A stretch of 64,000 nucleotides of DNA from SXTU01 sp964496695. GTDB lineage: Bacteria > Verrucomicrobiota > Verrucomicrobiia > Limisphaerales > SXTU01. The position numbers and the translations under genes are program-made. The stretch covers positions 1 through 64,000 of the forward strand of contig CAZCBE010000025.1 of assembly GCA_964496695.1 (NCBI GenBank). The letters are read 5' to 3'. Position 1 is the first letter of the stretch. Each line of letters starts with the position of its first letter. Shown here in pieces: positions 36,484-45,159 of this stretch. The notes under the pieces are model-generated. The model ran no database searches and had not been told where the DNA came from. It saw only the letters and a list, made by a program, of their open reading frames with translations.

Positions 36484-36672
36484 ATGGCCCGCTTCAGCTC
36501 ACCAGCCATGGCCGCGCGGAAGGCCGAGAAACAGCGCAGAGAAACGCGTCGCTCCCGGCTGCTACTGCTCGGCATCATCCTGCTCATGGTGGCCTCGACG
36601 TTGGGCTACCTGTTGTATCTGCTGCCTCGCTTGCGGCAGCACCGCGACCAATCCCACAAGACTCACCAATGA
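36484..36672 (+). CDS. Small single-helix membrane protein
   Basis: A 62-residue protein: a basic N-terminus (AARKAEKQRRETRRSRLL) and one membrane helix (LLLLGIILLMVASTLGYLLYLL), with a short basic/polar tail. The start follows the receiver gene without spacing, and its stop overlaps the next start by 4 bp (ATGA). Role unknown. Confidence 0.5.
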   Translation: MARFSSPAMAARKAEKQRRETRRSRLLLLGIILLMVASTLGYLLYLLPRLRQHRDQSHKTHQ

Positions 36673-36962
36673 GCCGGCGGTGGAAATCGCCGCAAGCAGC
36701 GGCCCGACAATCCGCACGGGCTGCCCGACAGGCCGCGCAGCTTCGCCGGGAGTCGTGGAAGGCGTGGGTGCTGGTCACCTCCGCCATCATGGCCGCCGCC
36801 ACCGCGTTGGCGCTCTACTCGTGGTCCTACATCAATGTCCACCGCAAGGCGCAGCAACGCCACCAACAGCGGCTGTCGGGGACGAACAGTCCGGTGCCGA
36901 TGTCGCTGTCGAACAGCGTGGTCATGCCTGCCTCCAAAACGGTCCTTCCGGGACAGCCGTGA
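36669..36962 (+). CDS. Small single-helix membrane protein
   Basis: A 97-residue protein, basic N-terminus (SRRWKSPQAAARQSARAARQAAQLRRESWKAW), a helix (VLVTSAIMAAATALALYSWSYI), and a tail with His/Gln and a Met-containing end. It overlaps the previous gene by ATGA, so both are probably translated together. I do not recognise a family. Confidence 0.5.
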   Translation: MSRRWKSPQAAARQSARAARQAAQLRRESWKAWVLVTSAIMAAATALALYSWSYINVHRKAQQRHQQRLSGTNSPVPMSLSNSVVMPASKTVLPGQP

Positions 36963-37074
36963 GCACAAGCCTCCCTCGTCAGTCTGACCGTGGTTGTGAA
37001 ATTCAACGCGCCGCAGTTGCCTGGCGGCTTGATTTGCCTTGTTGCCATCCATCACGCGGGAGTAGAAAAGCGTA

Positions 37075-37572
37075 GTGAAGCTTGCCCGCCAGACCATCGC
37101 CCTAGTCTTGCTGCTCGCTTTTGCAGCGAGCCACACGGCTTTGCTGCCGGCTCTTCTGGCTTCTGGCGCATGGTTGGACGATGACCATGAGGTGAGTCTC
37201 GTCTCCTCCGGCGGGCACTTGGATGTCGTGCTCTCCCATCACGATGGAACGGCGCACGCCGCCACGCCTTCGGCAAGTTTTCACCACGAGCACCAACACG
37301 GTTGGACGGCCCAGATGCTCGTCGCCATGGCCGAAGCCCCCAGCTCGGGGGATGGCGACCACGTCATCCACCTCCTGCTCGGCGGTCAAGTTGCGACCGA
37401 GCGTGTCCTCCCAAGTGTTGCACCCGCGAGCACCACCATTGCGCTTTCACCTCCGACCGTCCCCCTCATCGTTCTGACCGCCTTGCCGGTAGCTTCACCG
37501 GTCGCCGCAGCGCGACCGCCACCAGTTTCACAACTGCTGCTCGCCCTTCGCACCACCGTCCTGGTGGTTTGA
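37075..37572 (+). CDS. Secreted His-rich small protein before second pump set
   Basis: A 165-residue protein, GTG start at 37075, with a signal peptide (MKLARQTIALVLLLAFAASHTALL). The middle is His-rich (LSHHDGTAHAATPSASFHHEHQHGWT) and the end is hydrophobic (VSQLLLALRTTVLVV). Its layout and its place before a CzcC gene match the small protein at 25,583-25,972, which also precedes a CzcC gene. A metal-binding role is inference. It is 123 bp before the CzcC gene. Confidence 0.55.
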   Translation: MKLARQTIALVLLLAFAASHTALLPALLASGAWLDDDHEVSLVSSGGHLDVVLSHHDGTAHAATPSASFHHEHQHGWTAQMLVAMAEAPSSGDGDHVIHLLLGGQVATERVLPSVAPASTTIALSPPTVPLIVLTALPVASPVAAARPPPVSQLLLALRTTVLVV

Positions 37573-37695
37573 TTTCCTTCCTTCCCCTCGGCTGCCTCGA
37601 CCTGAGTCCAGCCGTCTTCTGCTTTCCACGGCTGTCTTCTTGGATGGCCCCTTTGTTTCCACTCGGTCCGGTCAACTCAGAATCCCTTCGCACGC

Positions 37696-39009
37696 ATGAA
37701 CTCTGGCACTCAAACAAAAATTATCCCTTCCCTCGGTGTCGCGCTCGTCCTTGGCCTGTTTGCCTCGGCTGCCAGCGCGCAGACCAATCTTAACCCCGCC
37801 CCGCTGACCCTTGAAGCTCTCGTATCCGAGGTGCTGGAGAAGAACCCAGAGCTGGCCTTCTACCAGGCGGAGATTGCCGCCGCGAAAGGGGAGCAGCGCA
37901 CCGCCAAGGCGCTCGCCAATCCCGAGCTGTCCGTCTCCGGCGGCCTCAAGCGGGCCAAGGACATCGCCGGCAGCGTCCTGGGCGAAGGCGGCGCGTGGAC
38001 CGTCGCGTTGCAACAGCCCTTCGAGTGGCCGGGCCGCCTCGCCCTCCGCAAATCCATCGCCAGCCGCCAGGTCGCATTGGCGGAGCTTGGCTTGGAGAAC
38101 TTCCGCAATGCCCTCGCTGCCCGCACGCGCACGCTGGCCTTCGGCGTGTTCGTCGCCCAGCAGCAGGCCGACGCCGCGATAGAAGTCTCCCAGCGCCTGC
38201 AAGCCCTCGCCGAGGTCGTGGTGCAGCGTGACCCCGCTGGCGTCACGCCCAAGCTGGAGCAGCGCATCATCGAAGCCAGTGCGATTGTCGCGCAGAAGCG
38301 GGCCACCGATGCCTACGTCGCTGTGCGCAACGTGTTGATAGAGCTAAACCAGTTGCGCGGCCAGCCGCTCGCCAATCCGCTCCGCATCGCCGACACCCCG
38401 CTCAAGTTCGCCCCGGCCCCTGACCCCGAAACGCTGCTGGCGCTGGCCCGCACGAACAACTTTGAGCTGCGGCAGCGCGTCGCCGAATTGGAACAGCAGG
38501 GCTTCCGCGTGGACTTGGCGAAGAACGAGCGCTACCCCGCTGTCACTGCCGGCCCGTTCTTCAACTCGGAGAAGTCTGGTGACTCCCAGACCATCGTCGG
38601 CTTCAACCTGTCCGTCCCGCTGCCGCTGTGGAACCGCAACACGGGCAACATCGAAGTGGCGCAAGCCCGCCGCGAGCAGGCGCAGACTACGCTGAACGTG
38701 GCGCAGCGCGAAGTGGAGCGGAAGGTCAGCGAGACCTACCTCACCTACGCCGCCCGTATCTACGAAATCACCCGCACCCGGCCCGACGCCGCGCAGGACT
38801 TCCGCGAGACCGCTGACCTCGCCGACCGGCATTACCGGCTCGGAGCCGTGCCATTGGCGACCTACATGGAGATGCAGAAGCAATATCTCGAAGCCCTGGA
38901 GTCGCTGCTCGACACCAAGCGCAGCGCCCTCGAAGCCAGTGAGCAACTCCACCTGCTCACCGGACGCAGCCTCAACTCCCTCTCCGAAATCAAGACCGTG
39001 AAAGACTGA
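37696..39009 (+). CDS. czcC: TolC-family outer-membrane efflux protein (CzcC-like), copy 2
   Basis: A 437-residue protein with a different signal peptide from copy 1 (MNSGTQTKIIPSLGVALVLGLFASAASAQT). From LEALVSEVLEKNPEL to the end I count about 30 differences from copy 1 over about 400 residues. It supplies the outer-membrane channel for the second pump. The genes between the copies are unrelated, so this is a duplication of the channel gene, with the leaders replaced or diverged. It lies 35 bp before the second permease gene. Confidence 0.88.
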   Translation: MNSGTQTKIIPSLGVALVLGLFASAASAQTNLNPAPLTLEALVSEVLEKNPELAFYQAEIAAAKGEQRTAKALANPELSVSGGLKRAKDIAGSVLGEGGAWTVALQQPFEWPGRLALRKSIASRQVALAELGLENFRNALAARTRTLAFGVFVAQQQADAAIEVSQRLQALAEVVVQRDPAGVTPKLEQRIIEASAIVAQKRATDAYVAVRNVLIELNQLRGQPLANPLRIADTPLKFAPAPDPETLLALARTNNFELRQRVAELEQQGFRVDLAKNERYPAVTAGPFFNSEKSGDSQTIVGFNLSVPLPLWNRNTGNIEVAQARREQAQTTLNVAQREVERKVSETYLTYAARIYEITRTRPDAAQDFRETADLADRHYRLGAVPLATYMEMQKQYLEALESLLDTKRSALEASEQLHLLTGRSLNSLSEIKTVKD

Positions 39010-39044
39010 GGTGGCCTACACCACCTCGAAGCCCACCTGTTGCT

Positions 39045-40199
39045 ATGACCTCGTTCCAAGAATATCTCACTCAAGGCCACGCCTGGCTGTTCATCCCGAC
39101 CGCCGTTCTTCTTGGCGCGCTGCATGGCTTGGAGCCGGGGCACAGCAAGACGGTGATGGCCGCGTTCATCATCTCCATCCGGGGCACGGTCCGGCAGGCC
39201 GCGTTGCTCGGCCTGTCCGCCACCATCTCACATACAGCCGTCATCTGGGCGTTGGCGTTCGTCGGGTTGCATTACGCGGACCGCTTCAAGGTTGAGGAGA
39301 CGGAGCCATATTTTGCCGTTGCCACTGGCCTCATCGTCATGGCGATGGCCGGGTGGATGTTCTGGCGCATTCGCCGGGAGCAGGGCTTCCTGCCACCTGA
39401 AGCTTTGCCGCCGGCTCCCGAGCCTCAGCACGGGCCGCACGGTGGCACGCTGCTCAAGCTGGACAGTGGCGACGTGGAAATCGCCGTCTTCGAGGACGGT
39501 GTGCCGCCGCACTTCGAGCTGCATTTTCGTGACAGCCAGGGAAAGTCCGTCGCTCCACCGGCGGCAGAAGCCGTCACGCTCACCACGCTGCGATCCGACG
39601 TTGTCCGGCAGACCTTCGCCTTTGTGGCGCGAGGCAACTTCATCGCGTCCACGACGGACATTCCCGAGCCGCACGAGTTCGCCGTGGAACTTTGCCTGCC
39701 CCACGCGGGCGGAACGCAAACTCTGCGAGCGCAGTTCACCGAGGAGCACCATCACGGACACGACCACAGCCATGCCCACGCGCACAGTCACGGGCCGGGC
39801 CACGACCACTCACACGGGGACGACGACGCCCACGCCAGAGAACACGCCGCCGAGTTGCAGCGGCGCTTCGCCAACCGCCGGGTGACGACCTGGCAAATCG
39901 TCTTGTTCGGCCTTACCGGCGGCCTGCTGCCCTGTCCGTCTGCCTTCGCGGTCCTGCTGGTTTGCATGCAAATGAAGGAGTTCACCCTCGGGTTCGCCAT
40001 CGTCCTCGCGTTCAGCATCGGTCTGGCGCTCACGCTCGTCACCGTGGGCACGCTGGCCGCCTTGTCCGTAAAGCACGCAACCGAGAAGTTGAAATGGCTT
40101 GGTCCGCTCACGCGCAAACTGCCCTACGCGAGTTGCTGCCTGCTCGCCGTCATCGGCCTGCTGGTGGCAATCCAAGGCTTCCGCCACCTCGCTCATTAA
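39045..40199 (+). CDS. NicO/RcnA-like metal permease with inserted CzcB-like domain, copy 2
   Basis: A 384-residue protein. N-terminal helices carry LGALHGLEPGHSKTVMAAFIISI (the HxxxPGHxKT-like motif of NicO nickel/cobalt exporters) and AALLGLSATISHTAVIWALAFVG. C-terminal helices hold LFGLTGGLLPCPSAFAVLLVCMQM, an RcnA-like PCP motif. The central loop is an approximately 105-residue domain (HGGTLLKLDSGDVEIAVFEDGVPPHFELHFRD...IPEPHEFAVELCL) followed by a His-rich stretch (EEHHHGHDHSHAHAHSHGPGHDHSHGDDD). E. coli RcnA has only a His loop here. Paired with the second pump, it likely exports Ni/Co-type ions. Confidence 0.8.
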   Translation: MTSFQEYLTQGHAWLFIPTAVLLGALHGLEPGHSKTVMAAFIISIRGTVRQAALLGLSATISHTAVIWALAFVGLHYADRFKVEETEPYFAVATGLIVMAMAGWMFWRIRREQGFLPPEALPPAPEPQHGPHGGTLLKLDSGDVEIAVFEDGVPPHFELHFRDSQGKSVAPPAAEAVTLTTLRSDVVRQTFAFVARGNFIASTTDIPEPHEFAVELCLPHAGGTQTLRAQFTEEHHHGHDHSHAHAHSHGPGHDHSHGDDDAHAREHAAELQRRFANRRVTTWQIVLFGLTGGLLPCPSAFAVLLVCMQMKEFTLGFAIVLAFSIGLALTLVTVGTLAALSVKHATEKLKWLGPLTRKLPYASCCLLAVIGLLVAIQGFRHLAH

Positions 40200-40214
40200 A
40201 CTCACCGCTCTCCC

Positions 40215-43200
40215 ATGATTGACAAGATTCTCGAATTCTCCCTGCGCCAGCGCGCCGTCGTTTTCCTCGGCACGGTGGCCCTGCTCGGCGTGGGCCTCTG
40301 GTCCGCCCTCCACCTGTCCATTGACGCCGTGCCGGACATCACCGGCGTCCAGGTGCAAATCAACACCGAAGTTTCCGCGCTCGCCGCCGAGGAATCGGAG
40401 AAGCTCGTCACCCAGCCCATCGAACTCGAACTCGCCGGACTGCCCGGCGTCGAGGAGATGCGGTCCATCACCAAGTTTGGCCTCTCGCAAGTCACGCTCC
40501 AGTTCAAGGACGGCACCGACATCTACCGCGCCCGCCAGCTCGTGGCCGAGCGGTTGCAGGGCGTGCTGGAGCGGCTGCCCGCCGGTGTCCTTCCCAAGCT
40601 CGCGCCCATCTCGACCGGCCTCGGCGAAATTCTCTACTACAGCGTGAACTACCGCGCCGATGCCACCAACAAGCCGGCGACGGAACTGGAGCAGCTCATC
40701 GCGTTGAGTGAAATCCAGCAATACACCATCAAGCCGTTCCTGCGCACCGTGCCGGGCATCGCAGAAATCAACGAGACCGGCGGCTACGAGAAACAGTTCG
40801 TCATCCAGCCCAAGCCCGAGGCACTCACGGCGGTGAACCTTACCTTCAGCGAGCTTGCCGACCTCGTCGCGCAGAACGTCGAGAACGCCGGGGGCGGCAT
40901 CATCAACCGTGGCGGAGAGCAGCTCACCATCCGCGCCGTCAGCCGCGTGCAGACGGTGGAGGACATTGCGAATCTGCCGCTGAAGTTCGCCGCCGGGGTC
41001 AAGCCGCTGCTCGTCAAGGACGTGGCGGAGGTGAAGCTGGGCACCAAGTTCCGCACCGGCGCAGCCACGCTGGACGGCAAGGAAACGGTCATCGGCATCA
41101 CGATGATGCTGGCAGGTGAGAACAGCCGGGAGGTGGCCGGGCGTGTCAAGGCACGCATCGCCGAGATTCAGTCCAAGCTCCCTGCCGGCGTGGAAATCCA
41201 AATCCAATACGACCGTTCACTGCTGATTGGGCGCACCATTGGGACGGTGGAGAAGAACCTTTTCGAGGGTGCGGTGCTGGTGGTAGTGGTGCTCCTGCTG
41301 TTGCTCGGCAACTGGCGCGCGGCCCTCATCGTGTCCGCCGCCATTCCGCTCGCCTTCCTCTTTGCGCTAACGGGCATGAGGCATTTCGGCATCTCCGGCA
41401 ATCTGATGAGCCTCGGCGCGGTGGACTTCGGCCTCATCATTGATGGCGCGGTCGTCATCGTGGAAAACATCGTGCGCCAGCTTGGCCTGAAGCAACACCA
41501 GCTTGGCCGCACGCTCACGGTCGAGGAACGCGCCCATACCGTGCTCGCCGCCAGCAAACAAGTGGGCAGCCCGATGTTCTTTGGCGTGCTCATCATCACG
41601 GTGGTTTACATCCCCATCCTCGCCCTCACCGGCATCGAGGGTAAGATGTTTCATCCGATGGCGCTCACGGTGATGCTGGCGTTGGGCGGCGCGCTGGTGC
41701 TGGCACTCACGCTCATGCCGGCACTGTGCTCGTTTTGCCTGGGCGGAAAAATCAGCGAGGAGGACAACCTGCTCATTCGCCACGCCAAGCGCGTTTATGA
41801 GCTGACGTTGCACCGCGCCTTGAAACTTCGCTGGCTGGTTGTCGGCTCGGCACTCGCGCTCTTCGTCGGTTCGCTCTGGCTCTTCACGCGGCTGGGGGCG
41901 GAGTTCGTGCCCAAGCTCGATGAAGGCTCCATCACCGCCATGCTCTACAAGCCCGTCGGCATGAGCATGGAGGAATCCCTCCGCACCGACATCGAAGTCG
42001 AGAAGATGCTACTCAAGGACTTCCCGGAAATCACGCGCGTCTTCTCGCGCATTGGCACCAGCGCCATCGCCTCCGACCCGATGCCGCCGAACGAGAGCGA
42101 CGTTTATATGTTCTACAAGCCGCTCGCCGAATGGCCCAAGACGGCGGGCCGCCCCACGAACAAGGCCGAGTTGCGCGAGCATGTCGAGGCCGCCCTCAAG
42201 AAAATCAACCCCGCCTACGACCTGCTCTTCGCCCAGCCCATCGAAATGCGGTTCAACGAAATGCTGGAAGGCACCAAGGCGGAACTGGCCGTCAAGATTT
42301 TCGGCAATGATTATGATTTGCTCGAACCACTCGCCGAGAAAATCAAGGGCATCCTCGAAAAGACCCCCGGCGTGGCGCAGGTGGAATACGAGACCGAGGG
42401 GCGCACGCCGCAGTTGCAGATGAACATCAAGCGCGAGGTGTTGCGCCAATACAACATCCAGGCTGGCGAGGTGAACAAGGCCGTCCACGCCGCCCTCGCC
42501 GGACAGGTGGTCGGGCAGCTCGTCGAGGGCAACCGCCGGTTCGACATCATGGTGCGGATGCCGGAGGAGCTGCGCGCCGACGACGAGCAAATCAAGAAGC
42601 TGCCCCTGCGCGTGGGCGACAGCGGCCTGCTGCCGCTCGGCAAAGTGGTGGAGTTCACCACCCTCAAGACCGTCGAACCCATCCAGCGTGAAAGCGGCCA
42701 GCGCCGCGCCGCCCTCATGGTGAACCTGAAGACACGCGACATTGAAGGCTATGTGCGCGCCGCCGAACAGAGCATCAAGGAACAGGTGAAGCTGCCTGAC
42801 GGCTACATCGTGGAGTTCGGCGGGCAGTTTCAAAACTTGCAGGAGGCCCGCGCGCGGCTTGCCGTGGTCGTGCCCGCCGCGTTGTCGCTCATCTTCGTGC
42901 TTATCTTTCTGGCGTTCGGTTCGCTGCGACAGGCGTTGCTCGTCTATTCCGGCATCCCGCTGGCGGTCACGGGCGGCGTGGCGGCACTGTGGTTGCGCGG
43001 GATGCCTTTCAGCATCACCGCAGCGGTGGGCTTCATCGCGCTCGCGGGCGTGGCGGTGCTCAACGGCATGGTGCTGGTCACTTACTTCAACCAGTTGCGC
43101 GAGGAAGGGATGGACCTGCTCACCGCCGTCGTGGAAGGATCGCTCACGCGCTTGCGTCCTGTGTTGATGACCGCCGCCGTGGCGAGCCTCGGCTTCGTCC

Positions 43201-43379
43201 CTATGGCCATAGCCACCGGCGCGGGCGCGGAAGTGCAACGCCCGCTCGCCACCGTGGTCATCGGCGGCATCCTCAGTTCGACACTGCTGACCTTGGTCGT
43301 GCTCCCGGTTCTCTACGCCTGGTTTGAAAAGAAAACTGTGCGGGAGCAGGACGCCCCCTCAGCCGCCAAGTCCGCCTGA
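40215..43379 (+). CDS. czcA: CzcA-like heavy-metal efflux RND transporter, pump 2
   Basis: A 1054-residue pump with the DFGLIIDGAVVIVEN motif starting at Asp404, again the divalent-cation pattern. It starts DKILEFSLRQRAVVFLGTVALLGVGLWSALHLSIDAVPDITGVQVQINTE and ends GAEVQRPLATVVIGGILSSTLLTLVVLPVLYAWFEKKTV. It is clearly a homologue of pump 1 but much more diverged than the two CzcC copies are from each other. No adaptor gene accompanies this pump. It is the last gene of the metal block. Confidence 0.93.
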   Translation: MIDKILEFSLRQRAVVFLGTVALLGVGLWSALHLSIDAVPDITGVQVQINTEVSALAAEESEKLVTQPIELELAGLPGVEEMRSITKFGLSQVTLQFKDGTDIYRARQLVAERLQGVLERLPAGVLPKLAPISTGLGEILYYSVNYRADATNKPATELEQLIALSEIQQYTIKPFLRTVPGIAEINETGGYEKQFVIQPKPEALTAVNLTFSELADLVAQNVENAGGGIINRGGEQLTIRAVSRVQTVEDIANLPLKFAAGVKPLLVKDVAEVKLGTKFRTGAATLDGKETVIGITMMLAGENSREVAGRVKARIAEIQSKLPAGVEIQIQYDRSLLIGRTIGTVEKNLFEGAVLVVVVLLLLLGNWRAALIVSAAIPLAFLFALTGMRHFGISGNLMSLGAVDFGLIIDGAVVIVENIVRQLGLKQHQLGRTLTVEERAHTVLAASKQVGSPMFFGVLIITVVYIPILALTGIEGKMFHPMALTVMLALGGALVLALTLMPALCSFCLGGKISEEDNLLIRHAKRVYELTLHRALKLRWLVVGSALALFVGSLWLFTRLGAEFVPKLDEGSITAMLYKPVGMSMEESLRTDIEVEKMLLKDFPEITRVFSRIGTSAIASDPMPPNESDVYMFYKPLAEWPKTAGRPTNKAELREHVEAALKKINPAYDLLFAQPIEMRFNEMLEGTKAELAVKIFGNDYDLLEPLAEKIKGILEKTPGVAQVEYETEGRTPQLQMNIKREVLRQYNIQAGEVNKAVHAALAGQVVGQLVEGNRRFDIMVRMPEELRADDEQIKKLPLRVGDSGLLPLGKVVEFTTLKTVEPIQRESGQRRAALMVNLKTRDIEGYVRAAEQSIKEQVKLPDGYIVEFGGQFQNLQEARARLAVVVPAALSLIFVLIFLAFGSLRQALLVYSGIPLAVTGGVAALWLRGMPFSITAAVGFIALAGVAVLNGMVLVTYFNQLREEGMDLLTAVVEGSLTRLRPVLMTAAVASLGFVPMAIATGAGAEVQRPLATVVIGGILSSTLLTLVVLPVLYAWFEKKTVREQDAPSAAKSA

Positions 43380-43394
43380 CAGTCGGCACTCACT

Positions 43395-43601
43395 TCACTT
43401 TCGGAGTGAATGGTAAAGGGCCTCGAAACATTCGCTGCCACGCGCCAGCAGCTCGTCATCGCTCAGGCCGGACTTCGCCCAGCCCTTGAGGCTTTCGACC
43501 GGACGGCATCTTCCGTCCGGCCAAGCTTCAGGCCAATGACACGCGTTGGCGTGTTGTGTTTGGCCAGACTCCGCAGTGAGGCCACGTCTTGGCGCGCCCA
43601 A
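43395..43601 (-). CDS. Possible small protein or remnant
   Basis: A 68-codon frame whose last 30 residues (LKGWAKSGLSDDELLARGSECFEALYHSLRK) look protein-like, while the rest runs through the palindromes CCGGACGG/CCGTCCGG (43,499-43,520) and GGCCAA/TTGGCC. It could be the decayed end of a gene. Bases 43,380-43,672 hold nothing else. Confidence 0.25.
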   Translation of the reverse strand: MGAPRRGLTAESGQTQHANACHWPEAWPDGRCRPVESLKGWAKSGLSDDELLARGSECFEALYHSLRK

Positions 43602-43672
43602 GGCGTGCCCGTGTTCCGAGTTGATTTACTCATACAGTGTCAATATATGCTACATCGGCACTCTTGCAACCA

Positions 43673-44338
43673 CTAGATATTGTGGCTCCGCTGAATTTTG
43701 TCGGTGGCACTAGGTGCGGCGAGTTGCCGCATCTGACTTTCCAGTTCACCGATGCGGTGACTGCCGGAAACCAGTTTTTCAAGCATCGCCTCGCGCTCCT
43801 TCTGGAGCTGCTCGATGAAGTAGTCCTTGCCCCGGTTCAGAATCCGCAAGTCCATGAGTTCCTTCTCCGAGCCGGTGGAGTTGTCTGCACCCACCCCGGC
43901 GTTCGGACGCGAGCGAATCGTGCCATTCTCGATTTCGGAAGGTTGCGGAATCGCGGCCACGGGTTCGGAAGGATTTTGTCCCGATTTCGAAGCTTTCGCC
44001 TGCTCTTCCGCAATTGCGGACTCGACGCTCTGCGGGGTGATGAACCAGCGCCGGTCGTTCGTGTCGTAGAAGGCATCCAGCCGGGCCATGCCCTGCCGGT
44101 TTGTCTGGCACCAGTTCACGATGCTGCGCTCCGTGCGGGCGACACCCGCCGCTTCAAACATCCGCGCTACTTCGCGCACGGTGAGCGTGTGATTGTCCGT
44201 GCGTTCGGAAGTATTCGGAAGGTTGCCGAAACTTTCCGCAGCGTGCGGAACTTTGCCGAAGGATTCGGAAGTCTGCGGAACTGTGCGGAACGGTTCCGAA
44301 CCGTTCGGCATCGGCTGCGTTTGTGGGTGGCTGTCCAT
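43673..44338 (-). CDS. Helix-turn-helix DNA-binding protein with decapeptide repeats and coiled coil
   Basis: A 221-residue protein. Residues about 14-47 are three and a half copies of a 10-residue repeat (SEPFRTVPQT, SESFGKVPHA, AESFGNLPNT). A MerR/excisionase-like HTH follows (TLTVREVARMFEAAGVARTERSIVNWCQ ... WFITPQSVESAIAEEQAKA), then a polar linker and a C-terminal coiled coil (DYFIEQLQKEREAMLEKLVSGSHRIGELESQMRQL). Such HTH plus coiled-coil proteins occur on plasmids and integrative elements as regulators or partition-type proteins. At DNA level the repeats give many TTCCGAA/TTCGGAA words. It is transcribed against the rest of the module from an extended -10 at 44,406-44,414. Confidence 0.65.
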   Translation of the reverse strand: MDSHPQTQPMPNGSEPFRTVPQTSESFGKVPHAAESFGNLPNTSERTDNHTLTVREVARMFEAAGVARTERSIVNWCQTNRQGMARLDAFYDTNDRRWFITPQSVESAIAEEQAKASKSGQNPSEPVAAIPQPSEIENGTIRSRPNAGVGADNSTGSEKELMDLRILNRGKDYFIEQLQKEREAMLEKLVSGSHRIGELESQMRQLAAPSATDKIQRSHNI

Positions 44339-44405
44339 GGAAATTGAGTTAGCGAATAATTCGATGCGCCGAGCGGGAGAAATCTTGCCGGGGAATCGTG
44401 ACTGA

Positions 44406-44414
44406 ATTCTACCA
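44406..44414 (-). promoter_or_regulatory. Extended -10 promoter (TGGTAGAAT) for the HTH/coiled-coil gene
   Basis: On the minus strand TGG is followed by TAGAAT; the -35 position 18 bp upstream is the weak TTTCCG. The expected transcript start near 44,399 leaves a leader of about 60 nt. Confidence 0.5.
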
Positions 44415-44474
44415 CACCCGCGCTCGCCACGGAAACCACTGGAGCGGCTTCCGAACCACGACGGGGGGGTCCAT

Positions 44475-44504
44475 TTGTGGAAACACTGTCGCGTGTGCTA
44501 GAAT
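44475..44504 (+). promoter_or_regulatory. Promoter TTGTGG-18-TAGAAT with extended -10
   Basis: TTGTGG (44,475-44,480), an 18-bp spacer ending TGC, and TAGAAT (44,499-44,504). The start site would be at 44,511-44,512, i.e. on the ATG at 44,512. Confidence 0.6.
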
Positions 44505-44511
44505 GACTGCC

Positions 44512-44877
44512 ATGGGAGGCACTGGCAGAGATTTCAAGGGCATCTGGATTTCCAAAGAAATTTGGCTCTCTTCGTCGTTGTCCATCATGGAGAAAGTCCT
44601 GTTCGTCGAAATCCACTCGCTCGACAACGAGCGCGGTTGCTACGCCTCCAACAAGTATTTCGGCGATTTCTTCGGCGTCAGCGACCGCCAGATTCGCACG
44701 CACATAGGCTCGCTCCGGGACAAGGGCTTCATCACCGTTGCGATTCGCAACCGCAATGAGCGCGTCATCCACGCCGCCGGGAAGTATACGCGTGTGCGCG
44801 ACGAGCAGCTTCGGCAACTGACCCAGTTGAAGGGGGAACTTATCCACAGGATGACCGTCCGCCCCGGTCGCAGGTAG
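44512..44877 (+). CDS. Winged-helix/HTH replication or regulatory protein
   Basis: A 121-residue protein if started at ATG 44,512 (MGGTGRDFKGIWISKEIWLSSSLS), which coincides with the predicted transcript start; ATG 44,503 overlaps the -10 and cannot be used from this promoter. IMEKVLFVEIHSLDNERGCYASNKYFGDFFGVSDRQIRTHIGSLRDKGFITVAIRN is a helix_turn_helix_36-type domain as found in phage replisome organisers and replication initiators of mobile elements. Its role may be initiation or regulation of island replication. The C-terminal quarter is charged and helical. Confidence 0.6.
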   Translation: MGGTGRDFKGIWISKEIWLSSSLSIMEKVLFVEIHSLDNERGCYASNKYFGDFFGVSDRQIRTHIGSLRDKGFITVAIRNRNERVIHAAGKYTRVRDEQLRQLTQLKGELIHRMTVRPGRR

Positions 44878-44949
44878 GAAGCGAACTTCCGGGAGGGTAG
44901 GAAGAAAACTTCCGCCCACCCCGGAAGGAAACTTCCACAGAGTAATACA

Positions 44950-45159
44950 ATGAGTAATACAAAGAATAATCCAGCATCGAAGGGGATAACTACTTTGAAG
45001 GGAGGGAAAATGCAGGAGAGGGAGCGGCACGAATTATTCGTCCACTGGCTGACGGTGTTGTTGCACGACGACCACGGACGCGCGGTCATTCGGGCGATGG
45101 TGGAACAGCACGAAATACCGGTGATTGAAGATGCCACTGGACGCATCGTGCGGCCTTGA
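44950..45159 (+). CDS. Small hypothetical protein
   Basis: A 69-residue protein with a polar N-terminus and one likely helix (HELFVHWLTVLLHDDHGRAVIRAMVEQHEIPVI). An internal ATG at 45,010 (MQERERHELF) has GGAGGGAAA just before it and may be the real start, giving 49 residues. I do not recognise a family. It lies 72 bp after the HTH gene, in the same orientation. Confidence 0.45.
   Translation: MSNTKNNPASKGITTLKGGKMQERERHELFVHWLTVLLHDDHGRAVIRAMVEQHEIPVIEDATGRIVRP

Noticed and set aside
43380..43672. Left end of the mobility island placed after the metal genes
   Set aside because: The gap has hairpins but no match to the attR arm; the matching arm and interrupted host repeat are at 25,301-25,331, so the metal block is part of the same element.
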